Shown here piece by piece: positions 1-8,600 of a stretch of DNA of 16,350 nt; position 1 is the stretch's first letter; each line of letters begins with the position of its first letter. The stretch is from the NCBI GenBank assembly GCA_021797385.1, contig JAJZZW010000025.1, forward strand, positions 1-16,350. The letters run 5' to 3'. The DNA comes from Thermoplasmata archaeon. Its GTDB lineage: Archaea > Thermoplasmatota > Thermoplasmata > Thermoplasmatales > Thermoplasmataceae. Below the pieces are notes generated by a model. It saw only the letters and a list, made by a program, of their open reading frames with translations, did not search any database and was not told the origin of the DNA. The translations under genes and the position numbers were made by a program.

Positions 1-289
1 GCCTTGCGTCCTTTTCCTTTGCCCTTTCAATGTTCTTTTCCAGCTTGGGCTTCCAGTACCCTATGTTTGACTTTGGGATATGCCCGTGGATGGGGCAGGA
101 ATGCCAGAAGCACCCATCTACAAATACAGCGACCTTCTTGCTTGGGAATGCAATGTCAATTTTCTCCTTACCATACTGCACCCGGTACCTCATGCCAGAG
201 TGCCACAGGGCTTCCCTGAGTGCCATTTCCGGGGACGTATCCCTTGACTTTATCTTAGACATTACCCTTGACCTTGCAGCAGCATCCAT
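1..289 (-). CDS. vsr: Vsr-type very-short-patch mismatch endonuclease, 3' part cut by window edge
   Basis: The minus-strand frame gives an N-terminal part of a Vsr protein. Seen: the family opening MSKIKSRDTSPEMALREAL, then a strand with the probable catalytic Asp in KIDIAFPSKK, then VFVDGCFWHSCPIHG with the Cys/His residues that bind structural zinc in this family, then IGYWKPKLEKNIERAKEKD. Vsr nicks next to T in T:G mismatches that arise when 5-methylcytosine deaminates, and so protects methylated sites from C-to-T mutation. It is divergent from a GGCC restriction gene and close to a C5-methyltransferase, the expected partner. The ATG at 289 is the outermost start. The ATG at 262, which begins MSKIKSRD as in many homologues, fits the shared TATA-like element better. 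About 96 residues are visible; the C-terminal part lies outside the window. Confidence 0.93.
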   Translation of the reverse strand, partial: MDAAARSRVMSKIKSRDTSPEMALREALWHSGMRYRVQYGKEKIDIAFPSKKVAVFVDGCFWHSCPIHGHIPKSNIGYWKPKLEKNIERAKEKDAR

Positions 290-334
290 AAAAACGTATA
301 TATGTCAAAACGCATTAAGTTATCGGGCTTAAGG
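290..334. promoter_or_regulatory. Putative bidirectional promoter for vsr and the restriction gene
   Basis: The run gtatatat (about 296-303) reads as a TATA element on both strands. If used in both directions, it lies about 30-40 bases upstream of the ATG at 262 (vsr, minus) and the ATG at 335 (restriction enzyme, plus), leaving very short leaders. This is inferred from spacing only. Confidence 0.4.
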
Positions 335-1156
335 ATGGCAGCAAATGTGGCAAAGGCAATGGGGGCGCTAGCACGGCAAAGGGAAAGCAGCATAAAGGGG
401 TACAATGCTGCCTACAAAATAGGCATAAACTCTGCCGGCTCTGCCTTTGAATTGTATGTCAAGGACCTGCTTACAGGGAGCATGTATGATAATGAGCAAG
501 AAAGGCAGGAATCATATTCCAGGGAATTTTCATGGCTTGGGAACCAGAATTTCCCCCCAGATGCAATAGCGAAAGGCGGGGATGCATTCGAGGTAAAGAA
601 GCATGAAAAGCCGGCAAGCTCAATAGCATTGAACAGCTCCCAGCCAAGGGACAGGCTTTCAGTCCACGACAGCAAGCTTACAAGCGGATCACTCGAAGCT
701 TTCGGCGGCAGGGAAGAGCTTGACCTTTTTTACATTGTAGGCACAGTGCCAGGAAGCACAGTAAAGAGCATATACTTCGTCCAGGGGACATGCTATGCTG
801 CAAGGAATGAAATTTATGAGAGCATATTAAGCAGGCTTTCCGGGGCAATACGGGACTCTGGGCTTGATTTTTCCAATACCAGGGAGCTTGGGAGGGTAAA
901 CAGGGCTGACCCCCTGGGCAGGGCATCCCTGAGGGTGAGGGGAATGTGGCAGATAACGGATCCGTCAAAGGCTTTCTCTAATATTGCCCCACCAAGGCCA
1001 GGCAAGGAATTTACAGCGTATGCAATAATGGAGGCTAGGAAGCTTGATTCCATGGGTGGCGTGCCGGATGGCGTAGCCTCACAGGAAGTGGAACTGCCTG
1101 ACCCTAACAACCCTGCAAAATCAATGGATGCGATTGTAATGGAGGTGTCGTGGTGA
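335..1156 (+). CDS. NgoPII-like type II restriction endonuclease (predicted GGCC)
   Basis: The protein resembles the NgoPII restriction endonuclease family along its whole length. Recognisable blocks, in order: FELYVKDLLTGSM, FSWLGNQNFPPDA, GGDAFEVKK, IALNSSQPRDRLSVHDSKL, DLFYIVGTVPG, ELGRVNRADPLGRASLRVRG and the following MW. The Asp of PPDA and the E-V-K of AFEVKK fit the PD-(D/E)XK nuclease core that needs Mg2+. NgoPII cuts GGCC, so I predict this specificity by homology. An upstream in-frame ATG at 302 would add 11 residues, but it sits inside the likely TATA element, and the start at 335 gives an N-terminal length closer to NgoPII, so I prefer 335. The 3' end overlaps the methyltransferase start by four bases (GTGA), which points to translational coupling. 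GC content is higher than in most of the window. Confidence 0.88.
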   Translation: MAANVAKAMGALARQRESSIKGYNAAYKIGINSAGSAFELYVKDLLTGSMYDNEQERQESYSREFSWLGNQNFPPDAIAKGGDAFEVKKHEKPASSIALNSSQPRDRLSVHDSKLTSGSLEAFGGREELDLFYIVGTVPGSTVKSIYFVQGTCYAARNEIYESILSRLSGAIRDSGLDFSNTRELGRVNRADPLGRASLRVRGMWQITDPSKAFSNIAPPRPGKEFTAYAIMEARKLDSMGGVPDGVASQEVELPDPNNPAKSMDAIVMEVSW

Positions 1157-2193
1157 AGGTTATATCATTGTTTTCAGGCTGCGGGGGCATGGACCTCGGT
1201 TTTGAGGAGGCTGGATTCGAGATTGCGTATGCCAATGACATAGACAAGGATGCATATGCCACATTCAGCACCAATTTCGCCATCAAAATGGACAGGAGGA
1301 GCATTTCCGGGATAGGCCCTGGTGAGATCCCGGATGCAGATGGCATCATAGGCGGGCCGCCATGCCAGAGCTGGAGCCTTGCAGGGGCGCTCCGGGGGGA
1401 AGAAGATCCGCGGGGGAAGCTGTTCTATGACTATGCAAGGATACTGGAGGCAAAGAAGCCCCTCTTCTTCGTTGCCGAGAATGTCCCCGGGATTGTTTCA
1501 TCCAGGCATATCAAGGCTTTCAACAGGATACTTTCAGTCCTCAGGAAGCCGGGGTATGACGTAAAGTGGAAGCTCGTTGACGCCAGGGACTACTGCGTTG
1601 CCCAGGAAAGGAGGCGTGTTATAATAGTGGGGTTCAGGAAGGATTCTGGCATAAGCTACCGGTTCCCTGATGCAAAATGCACAAAGGAGGGCATATCAAT
1701 TGACGGCAGCGTGGGGAAATGGCCAACACTGAAAGAGGCAATAGGGGACTTGCCAGAGGCTGTGCCTGCATTGCCCAAGAACAGGCCAAACCCTGAGGCT
1801 CCAGTGCCAAACCATGAATACATGGTAGGGGCGTTCTCCACGATTTACATGTCAAGGAACAGGAAGAGGGGGTGGGACAGCCAGTCATACACAATACAGG
1901 CTGGGGGCAGGCATGCGCCATTGCACCCGGATTCATGCGACATGTGCAAGGTTGGCACAGACAAGTTCGAGTTTGCGGGCGATGGCTACAGGAGGCTTTC
2001 AGTGCGCGAAGCTGCACGCATACAGGGGTTTCCCGATTCTTTTGTATTCAAGTACAGGAATGTTGCTGACGGGTACAAGGTCATAGGCAATGCCGTCCCC
2101 CCTCCACTGGCAAAGGCAATAGCAGAAAGCATAAGGGATGCCATTGGGCAGAAGCGTGTGGCTAAAATTGGCATGCAGCAAGGGAAAAAATAA
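1153..2193 (+). CDS. C5-cytosine DNA methyltransferase, NgoPII type (predicted GGCC)
   Basis: All the main motifs of DNA (cytosine-5) methyltransferases are visible: motif I FSGCGGMDLGFEEAGF (AdoMet binding), motif IV GGPPCQSWSLAG with the catalytic Cys, motif VI AENVPG, motif VIII QERRRVIIVG, motif IX REAARIQGFPDSF and motif X IGNAVPPPLAKAI. The length (about 346 aa) is normal for the family. It methylates cytosine in the site cut by the upstream endonuclease and protects host DNA; GGCC specificity is inferred from the restriction partner. The GTG at 1153 is chosen because GGAGGTG at 1141-1147 lies five bases upstream and the start forms a GTGA overlap with the preceding stop. GTG at 1150 is possible but too close to that ribosome site. 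GGCC sites occur inside the gene itself, so self-protection is needed. Confidence 0.93.
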   Translation: MKVISLFSGCGGMDLGFEEAGFEIAYANDIDKDAYATFSTNFAIKMDRRSISGIGPGEIPDADGIIGGPPCQSWSLAGALRGEEDPRGKLFYDYARILEAKKPLFFVAENVPGIVSSRHIKAFNRILSVLRKPGYDVKWKLVDARDYCVAQERRRVIIVGFRKDSGISYRFPDAKCTKEGISIDGSVGKWPTLKEAIGDLPEAVPALPKNRPNPEAPVPNHEYMVGAFSTIYMSRNRKRGWDSQSYTIQAGGRHAPLHPDSCDMCKVGTDKFEFAGDGYRRLSVREAARIQGFPDSFVFKYRNVADGYKVIGNAVPPPLAKAIAESIRDAIGQKRVAKIGMQQGKK

Positions 2194-2211
2194 ATGCCTA
2201 TCGCTAGGCAT
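2194..2211 (+). terminator. Stem-loop directly after the methyltransferase stop
   Basis: A perfect 7-bp stem (atgccta / taggcat) with a 4-base loop (tcgc) starts at the base after the stop codon. A GC-poor stretch containing a T run follows at about 2230. It may end or stabilise the restriction-modification transcript, but hairpin termination is not the usual archaeal mode, so the role is uncertain. The 9-mer ggcatgcag is also repeated at 2170-2178 and 2207-2215. Confidence 0.4.
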
Positions 2212-2440
2212 GCAGAAAAGACAGGCCCATTTTTATTACGCGCGTTTATACGCAGATAACGGAATAGGTAAATAAAGGGGGTTGACGGGAATGCGCAGGG
2301 AAAAGAGCCACTCTGGAGGGCAACAGATTGTAAGAAGATTGCAATAGTACATGAGGTGTTTGAGATAAAAATCAAACCTGTTTTGTTTCCAAACCCGGGA
2401 TAACTGTTTCGCAAGTTCAGACGCAAATCTGCATCAGCCA

Positions 2441-2530
2441 CTATTTTTCTACACAGCCAGTTTCCGTTATCCTATTGGCTTTCCTTATATTTCCTTTTAG
2501 CACCTGGTTCTGCACCATAGCCTGGGCATC
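2441..2530 (-). pseudogene. 3' remnant of a winged-helix cassette-head gene
   Basis: The minus strand encodes DAQAMVQNQVLKGNIRKA, followed by NRITETGCVEK and a stop. This matches the end of winged-helix protein A (DVQAMVQNQVLKGNIRRA). At DNA level 2482-2530 agrees with 9696-9744 at 45 of 49 positions, and the similarity stops abruptly at 2530, so only the last part of the gene survives. It lies just downstream of the TGT-like gene and in the same orientation as copy A, so together they bracket the helicase operon as direct repeats. No start codon or promoter belongs to it. Confidence 0.85.
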
Positions 2531-2544
2531 TAATTAAAAGAGGC

Positions 2545-2631
2545 ATGGGTAATCCTGCCCTTTACAGCTACATTGGCGATATGGGGACGGCAAAGACTTT
2601 CTTGTTTATTACTTCTTTATTGTCCAATTAG
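2545..2631 (+). pseudogene. Possible N-terminal fragment resembling GH15 family enzymes
   Basis: A 28-codon frame starts MGNPALYSYIGDMGTAKTFL and then stops. The block YSYIGDMGTA recalls the N-terminus of GH15 glucoamylase/trehalase proteins, which typically read (Y/L)IGDxRTAALV. It could be the head of a broken host gene at a recombination junction, or chance. The match is only about ten residues, so confidence is low. Confidence 0.2.
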
Positions 2632-2780
2632 ATAGGAGAGGGGTTACAATAAGTAAAGAATGGGACTATGTATGTCTAAATTGTAAATTTTTAGTATCTA
2701 TAATAAAAGCTGAACTCAGGGGTTCTGCTAGAAAGGTTAGGATTTCTTTGTGCTTATCAAGAGGGAAATAAATTATTGGA

Positions 2781-3974
2781 TTATATAAACTCCTGTGCTG
2801 GAGCAGGCTGGCCATTATTGGAGATCCACTCCTTCAATAAGCGCAATTGAATTCCTATTTTGTCGTTTATGACATATACGTTATTTTCTGGCATAACTGA
2901 AGCATATAATTTGCTTCCGCAAAACGCTATATTGGAATATTCAGAAAACAGTTCCTCCAGATCTTTTTTATATACCTGTTTGTATATTTTTGCATCGTCC
3001 CTTGTCATTTTATAATTATAAGGAGTTATTTTATCGTCTGCATCAATTAAGCCGTATTTAGCAGATATGATTTTTATGTCTATTCCTGAATTTGGTCTTG
3101 AATTTGACCTTATAATATGGAAATATGGGCCATCATAAACGTTTATTGCCTTCCCAGGCTCACTGGATTTCTTCTTTGAGCATGAGACAAGCAGCAGCCT
3201 GGAGTCAAGCTTTTTCTGTTTGCTGGGATTGGATATTTTATTTTCATTAATGTATTTAAACAATTTCCGGACATTCTCCGCTGTTTGCGGGAACCTATTC
3301 CCCAATGCATCTGCTTCAGCCTTGTTATACCTGAATATCCAGCCCTTGTAATCAGAGGCCCATATGTTTTCACTTTTGAATGTTTCTACCCTATTTTTAT
3401 TGAATACGCCCAGGGGAAATATTTTATCATCCGGGTATAATGCCCTTATGGCATGCAGGACATTTTTCAAAAAAGTTTCATTCTTGACCTTAACCATTCT
3501 CACATGGTTTTCTATTTTGTCCAGCAGCCCGCCTATAACAACTATGCTAAGCCCGATATCTTTCTGGCTTTTATAGCTTCTCACATATTCAGCAACGGTG
3601 TTTCCCTGTGCAACCCCCATCAATTGAAAATTGTACTTTCCCCTTTTATAGACATTCAGCGCTTTTTTTGCTGATTCAAGCGTTTTTGCAGGGTCCCTGT
3701 AATAATCCTTAATTATACCATAATCAACGCCCATTTTTTCATATTCAGCAAAAAGTTTATGGTAACTCATGCCGCCTTTCTGGTATATCCCGGAATCACC
3801 TATTTTGAAAGCGGATAAATTGAAATCTGCAAATTGCTTTTTGAAATTGTCCGAAGTGTACGGATGAGCCAGTATACCAAATTTGCCTTTGCAATCTTCC
3901 AGCTGCTGGAGTATCCTGAGGGAAGCTGGCCTATCTAAGACAAATACAGGTATCATAATTGTATAGGACCGCAT
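2781..3974 (-). CDS. TGT/DpdA-like transglycosylase fused to a DUF6884-like domain
   Basis: This 397-aa protein has two parts. Residues about 1-245 look like the tRNA-guanine transglycosylase fold: KIGDSGIYQKGG (Asp60, position of the active-site Asp in the TGT block DSGGFQ), GVDYGIIKDYYRDPAKTLES, LMGVAQGNTVAEYVRSY followed by IVVIGGL, and FPLGVFNKNR. A later Asp in WASDYKGW (Asp208) could be the nucleophile. Residues about 258-390 resemble DUF6884: LLVSCSKKK, VYDGPYF, IISAKYGLI and KITPYNY. Such enzymes exchange guanine for a 7-deazaguanine base; paralogues called DpdA act on DNA. No PUA domain is seen, unlike archaeosine TGT that modifies tRNA. It is the last gene of the helicase/PLD operon, seven bases after the previous stop. 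Archaea make preQ0 for archaeosine, so substrate could be available. The DNA target is inference. Confidence 0.75.
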   Translation of the reverse strand: MRSYTIMIPVFVLDRPASLRILQQLEDCKGKFGILAHPYTSDNFKKQFADFNLSAFKIGDSGIYQKGGMSYHKLFAEYEKMGVDYGIIKDYYRDPAKTLESAKKALNVYKRGKYNFQLMGVAQGNTVAEYVRSYKSQKDIGLSIVVIGGLLDKIENHVRMVKVKNETFLKNVLHAIRALYPDDKIFPLGVFNKNRVETFKSENIWASDYKGWIFRYNKAEADALGNRFPQTAENVRKLFKYINENKISNPSKQKKLDSRLLLVSCSKKKSSEPGKAINVYDGPYFHIIRSNSRPNSGIDIKIISAKYGLIDADDKITPYNYKMTRDDAKIYKQVYKKDLEELFSEYSNIAFCGSKLYASVMPENNVYVINDKIGIQLRLLKEWISNNGQPAPAQEFI

Positions 3975-3980
3975 GATATA

Positions 3981-5168
3981 TTAATTTAATCCCTCTAGCA
4001 GGTAGGACGATATATTTCCTGGAATGAGAGCACCATAATCGTCAAATTTAGACGTGCCGAGCTTGTTATAGTAGTTGATGATTGAATCAAACAAATCGCT
4101 GGATTCAAGCACCCTTCTAAGAGAATCATTTGAAGTTATGGCATATGCTGTTATTAGCCTTATAATGATTTCTGGCTTGATTATTGATATTGCAATTTCT
4201 CCATTTTTCTTTATTTCCTTGCTTGCCACTAGCTCCATGCTTATATCCATGGGTGTTGGCATGATCTTCGATGATAGCCTGTACTGCTGGTTGCCAAGTT
4301 CTGATAGATTTAATTTTATACTTTCAGCCAATCCCTTTGGCTTCTCTACCCTCCCTACAAACAGGGCAAATTCTTCCAGGGAATACTTGAAATCATATAT
4401 GCCCAGAACAAGGTTTAAAGGTTGGTATTCCTTATCGCCAGAAGTTACATTGTATATGGTATAAAGTGGAAGGATTTTCAGCCCTACGTCTGTATTAATT
4501 AATTTCCTGTAATCAGCCTGTTTAATAGCTATCCTCATCCTGGCCTCAATAAAGGCTTTCCCATTGAATTGCATAACTGTGCAAAATAATGATATAAGTT
4601 CTATAGGCCTGGAGAAGTATGTAATAGTAAACGATTTGGAATCATGGTAGTCATCCTTGCTAAATTCTGCCAGCACAACGCTGTAGGAAAAATCTGCATT
4701 TATCGTTCTATCCCTGAAGGTATTTTCAATGTGGAAATACCTGTCCATGCTAATCGGGATTGAATGTTTCAGGCCGTTATAGGTTTTTTGCATCACCTGC
4801 GGGGGATTCAGCACCAGCCCCATCCAGGATGCATAATTGTATAATTTGAATATCTTCTCGCTTACGCGCTTAGATTCCAGTATCCCATAACTAACATAAT
4901 CATTTTCCCTCTTGGTTCCATGGAGGTTAGCAAATATTATTGAATTTTCAGCATTAACCAATGATTTCATTTTATTCAGCAAGTCAGCTGATGTTATGGT
5001 CAATGTTACCATGGACTGGTTTAATGGCACATAACATGGATAGAATTCTATGGCCGATGTAACATCCACTATATCCCCAGCAATATTGTTTATGGACAAA
5101 AATGAAACCCTCTTATTATAAATTTCGGGGTCTAAGGGGTACAATATTTTTGCATCCCTAAGCTCCAT
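3981..5168 (-). CDS. Uncharacterised 395-aa operon protein
   Basis: I do not recognise this protein. It begins MELRDAKILYPLDPEIYNKR, has no transmembrane segment and no obvious nucleotide-binding motif, and contains few Cys residues. Its composition (many Ile, Asn, Ser, Tyr) suits a soluble alpha/beta protein. The ATG at 5168 is preferred over GTG at 5177 because gggtgat lies about five bases upstream, and this start overlaps the PLD gene's end by 11 bases. The tight overlap on one side and a short gap to the TGT-like gene on the other indicate one transcript. It could be a scaffold, a nucleic-acid recognition subunit or a modification factor; nothing in the sequence decides between these. 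Confidence 0.8.
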   Translation of the reverse strand: MELRDAKILYPLDPEIYNKRVSFLSINNIAGDIVDVTSAIEFYPCYVPLNQSMVTLTITSADLLNKMKSLVNAENSIIFANLHGTKRENDYVSYGILESKRVSEKIFKLYNYASWMGLVLNPPQVMQKTYNGLKHSIPISMDRYFHIENTFRDRTINADFSYSVVLAEFSKDDYHDSKSFTITYFSRPIELISLFCTVMQFNGKAFIEARMRIAIKQADYRKLINTDVGLKILPLYTIYNVTSGDKEYQPLNLVLGIYDFKYSLEEFALFVGRVEKPKGLAESIKLNLSELGNQQYRLSSKIMPTPMDISMELVASKEIKKNGEIAISIIKPEIIIRLITAYAITSNDSLRRVLESSDLFDSIINYYNKLGTSKFDDYGALIPGNISSYLLEGLN

Positions 5169-5616
5169 TAATATCACCCAAAATTTTTCTTAATTCAGAT
5201 AATGGATCTTCAGTGCTGTATAAGCCAACGGTCTCTTTATTGCTATTGAGGCCATTGTATGTTATGTTGGCACTTCCACTGTAAAATATGTATTGCCCTA
5301 TTATTGCCTTTGCATGCAGTTGCTCTACTATGGTGTGCTTTATATGGTATTTCTCCATCAATGCAATAGACTCTTGAGTGTAATGCTCATCCTTTGACAT
5401 GGAACTTACATAAAATTCAGTTTCTATCCCTATTTCCCTTTTAGAATTTATCAGGTCAATGAATGTAATTTCCTTCAGATCCCAAGGATTTACCAGGCTT
5501 ATATTAATGCTAATCCATGGGGAAACAACAAAAATTTTGCTGTGCTCTGGCTGCAATTCGAATATTTCCGTGATTATATAGCGCAAATCTGGGCCTTTAT
5601 AGAATGAATATGCCAT
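5158..5616 (-). CDS. PLD-family (HKD) nuclease-like protein, DrmC/DpdK-like
   Basis: This protein of about 152 residues carries one phospholipase-D type motif. Seen: IFVVSPWISI near the N-terminus (a typical first strand), then EQLHAKAIIGQYIFYSGSAN and the following ITYNGLNSNKE. The His and Lys of HAK and the Gly-Ser-Ala-Asn block match PLD nucleases; the usual Asp a few residues after the Lys is not evident. Single-HKD proteins act as dimers. Small PLD proteins next to a DUF1998 helicase are core parts of DISARM (DrmC) and occur in Dpd clusters (DpdK), where they are thought to act in restriction. The ATG at 5616 (MAYSFYKG) is my choice; ATG 5625 and TTG 5637 are alternatives. The start lies inside the end of the helicase gene. 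Confidence 0.82.
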   Translation of the reverse strand: MAYSFYKGPDLRYIITEIFELQPEHSKIFVVSPWISINISLVNPWDLKEITFIDLINSKREIGIETEFYVSSMSKDEHYTQESIALMEKYHIKHTIVEQLHAKAIIGQYIFYSGSANITYNGLNSNKETVGLYSTEDPLSELRKILGDINGA

Positions 5617-8600
5617 ACTTACCATCCTTGTTGTCAACTATAACTCCACCGCTGGATACCATCGATGCTGCTTCTTGCTTGTCGGATGTTTTCTTTACTA
5701 TTGTTTTGAGGTATTCTTCTGATACGTAGAGGCTCAAATGGTCAAATTGCTCTTCATCGTCATAATTACAAGAATTTAATCCGATGCAATACAAGCACCC
5801 ATCATAGCAAGTTGGGTATTTATCTGGAAATTGCCCGCGAATTTCTGGATTTCTCTCAGAAACAATGTCGCTTATTTTCTTGTGCTCCGCTAATGATATT
5901 TCTTCAAAGTCAATCTTATCAAATTCATCAAGCATATTCTTATCTATATTTTTATGTTCATCGCAGTCTATTATATCCTGCATAGTTTCTACAATATTCT
6001 TTGTCCTTGCACTCAGGTACTCTACGAACGCTTTAAGGTATCCTGCCCCACCTTCCTGGAGTTCAGTTATTATAATGTCATTGCCCTCGCTGCTGTACAT
6101 AAATTGATCTGGTGAAACTCCTACAGTTATGGATATTGTGGCCAGCCACAGGTGTTCAAGTGTGTGGATTACATCTTTGTCTGTAAAGTTCGGACGGTTT
6201 GAGAATTTATAGTGGAACTTTTTCAAAAGTTCACCTACTGCCTCATCGCTTATCCTGATTTTTAATGAGTTTGTTGTTATTTTATAGCCATAACGTTTTC
6301 TGGCCATTACTTCAAGTGGTCTAATATTATTGGTGGGGCGTAATTCTTTTAATGTCTTATCATAATACTGATCTCTTATACTTAGGGAGACACCTTTTAG
6401 GAGGATAGTTGCCTGAGACGCATTGGACATATATACGCTGTTTGATATAGAATACCATTTATCACTGCTTACATTATATACAACTCGTGGTTCAGCATAC
6501 ACAGTGACTTGAGTAAGTGACTTATGGCAGATGTAACATTTATCTTCCCTATAATCATAAAATTTGTAACATGTTGGGCAATATGAGATAATGTCATTAA
6601 TCCCATCATCCTTTAAAGTTTCTGTTTTAAGTGATAATGGCATTAATGCCGTCTTATTATCGCCATATGGGAATGGCACAGGATCTATAATGGAATCTGG
6701 TGAAAAGTATAAGCCATTATCTTCACTAGTTATTTCTGGGATAACCATATATTTCTCGTTGGGAGAATAAGTTTCGTTTAGCCTAAATGGAAAATACGTA
6801 AAAATTGAATCTCTTATATCGATATTTTTAATAGCTTTATATGCGTTACTTTCCATTAATGGTATATCCCTGGAAGAGGTTGAAAATAGGTCAATTGGGG
6901 GCATAGGCGGCAGTGCAACACTAGGTTCATTTGGGGATAATAGTTCTGGAACCATATAGAAGTAATTTGCCCTCATAATATATTTGATAACTTCTGCATT
7001 CGCGGTTCTTCCGAAGGCGGTTTTAATTTCCTTTAAACTTTGTATTTCAAAAAATAATTCCCTTGCCTGTTTTTGTATTTTAGAAAAATTGTGATTTTTT
7101 TGGTATAGGTTATATATATGTGTAGATATTTTCCGTATCTCTCCACCTAAGTCAGTGCCAAACAGCATATCCTCATTGAACAATGCGTCTAATTCCTTCA
7201 TTAGGTCTTTTACACTTAGGGTAGTGTCCTTTTCATTTTCCATATCTTCAAGAACGTTATTTGTTAAGTCGTTTAATTTTTTAATATAGTGGGTAAGATT
7301 ATCTGCATTTAGATTTTTTATATACCCTATAATTTTGGTTATATTACTGTCAATATAAGCCAATGGGTCAATATCATTGGAATCATGAAGCAAGTTATTC
7401 AATTTCTTTTCTGAGTCTTTCCTTAACTCTTCAGCTTTTGCCAAACCGTTTTCCTTAAACTCCGTCTCCTGTGAATATATATTTATGCCCCTCAATGTTG
7501 ATTCTGATATGCTAAAGCTTTTTTGAAGGAATTTACCAAAGGCAGAGTCTATTCCATGATCCCCTATCACAGAAATCCACGATGCAGTGAATTTGGCCAC
7601 GTAGTCTTCTATTTTACGTTCAGACATTATTTCCTTATATATCTGATTTGAAATATTGTAATAGTCAAACAGTTTTTGATACAATCCTTCTAATACAGTA
7701 TTTTTTTCTTCCAATGGCAATATATAACGTTTGTCCAAAATCGACGAACCGTGTGAAAAATAAACATAATCATTTGATTTTTCGCCTAAAATAAAAAGAA
7801 AAACAGGCATTAATTTAGGATCCCTTCCAGCCCTCCCTTTTCTTTGGAGGTAGTCAAATATAGTGTAGGGTGTTTTATATTGTAATAAATACTTGATATC
7901 GGGCAGGTCAATTCCGAGCTCTAATTCAGATGTCGTAAATATAAACCTTGCTCTTTCAAGCTCTGATCTCACAATGGGCGTGTTGGCAGATACATTCTTA
8001 ATATCCACTCTTGCAGGAGTTTCAGCCCCGTTTATGTTCCTTAAAATATGCCAGCATTCTCCAGCTTCATATATTTTACAACCATCTTTGCATGTGGAGG
8101 AGAATCCTTTACAGGTTCTCCCGTCATAAGTTATTTGTTGTTTTATCAAATCATCCAGCCTGAACTTATATAACTTTTTAACATTATACGCATCATTGGT
8201 TTGTCTGGCTAGTTTTGAGACAGCATCCACAGAATCCATAAAAGCCATTAGTTTTCCTTTGGTAGATGATGCCATTAATAATGTTGATTGTATCATGTTT
8301 TGGGTTGTCAATGGGTATATATTACCATTGCTAGTATGTATACTGCTTTTAACGAAAATGTATGTTTCCCCATCCTTTTTTTTATGCACATCGGGTTCCC
8401 CTGGCTCTATAACTTTTATGTCGGATTTAAATAACTTCATACCAAATGCTTCTGGCATGTCAATTGTGGCACTTAAACCTGCAAATAAGATATTGTTTGT
8501 AGTTACTTCTTTTATTTTCCCTATAATTGTAGAGGCATGGTTTCCATACATGCTATTATAAACGTGTGCTTCATCAAAAACTACTGCCTTAAGTTTTTCT

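Larger units (their letters stand above)
2212..2780. other. Gene-poor stretch with gene debris
   Basis: No intact gene is visible across about 570 bases. The region holds the winged-helix remnant at 2441-2530 and a possible enzyme N-terminal scrap at 2545-2631. A weak inverted repeat (gtttga at 2358-2363 and tcaaac at 2372-2377) is also present. It marks the join between the GC-rich restriction module and the AT-rich helicase operon and looks like a recombination scar. Confidence 0.6.

Noticed and set aside
1986..2441. A 151-codon minus-strand frame beginning with GTG next to the winged-helix remnant's stop (TAGTG)
   Set aside because: The overlap looks like the coupled starts seen elsewhere, but the frame runs antisense into the methyltransferase and shows no recognisable domain. 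It might contain a few codons of lost cargo, not a gene.
2590..2772. A plus-strand frame with KEWDYVCLNCKF that looks like a zinc knuckle
   Set aside because: There is no start codon with a ribosome site, only one CxxC pair, and it lies in a debris region.
2781..3974. Assignment as archaeosine tRNA transglycosylase (split arcTGT)
   Set aside because: No PUA domain is visible, a DUF6884-like domain takes its place, and the operon context is helicase and nuclease genes rather than tRNA modification.
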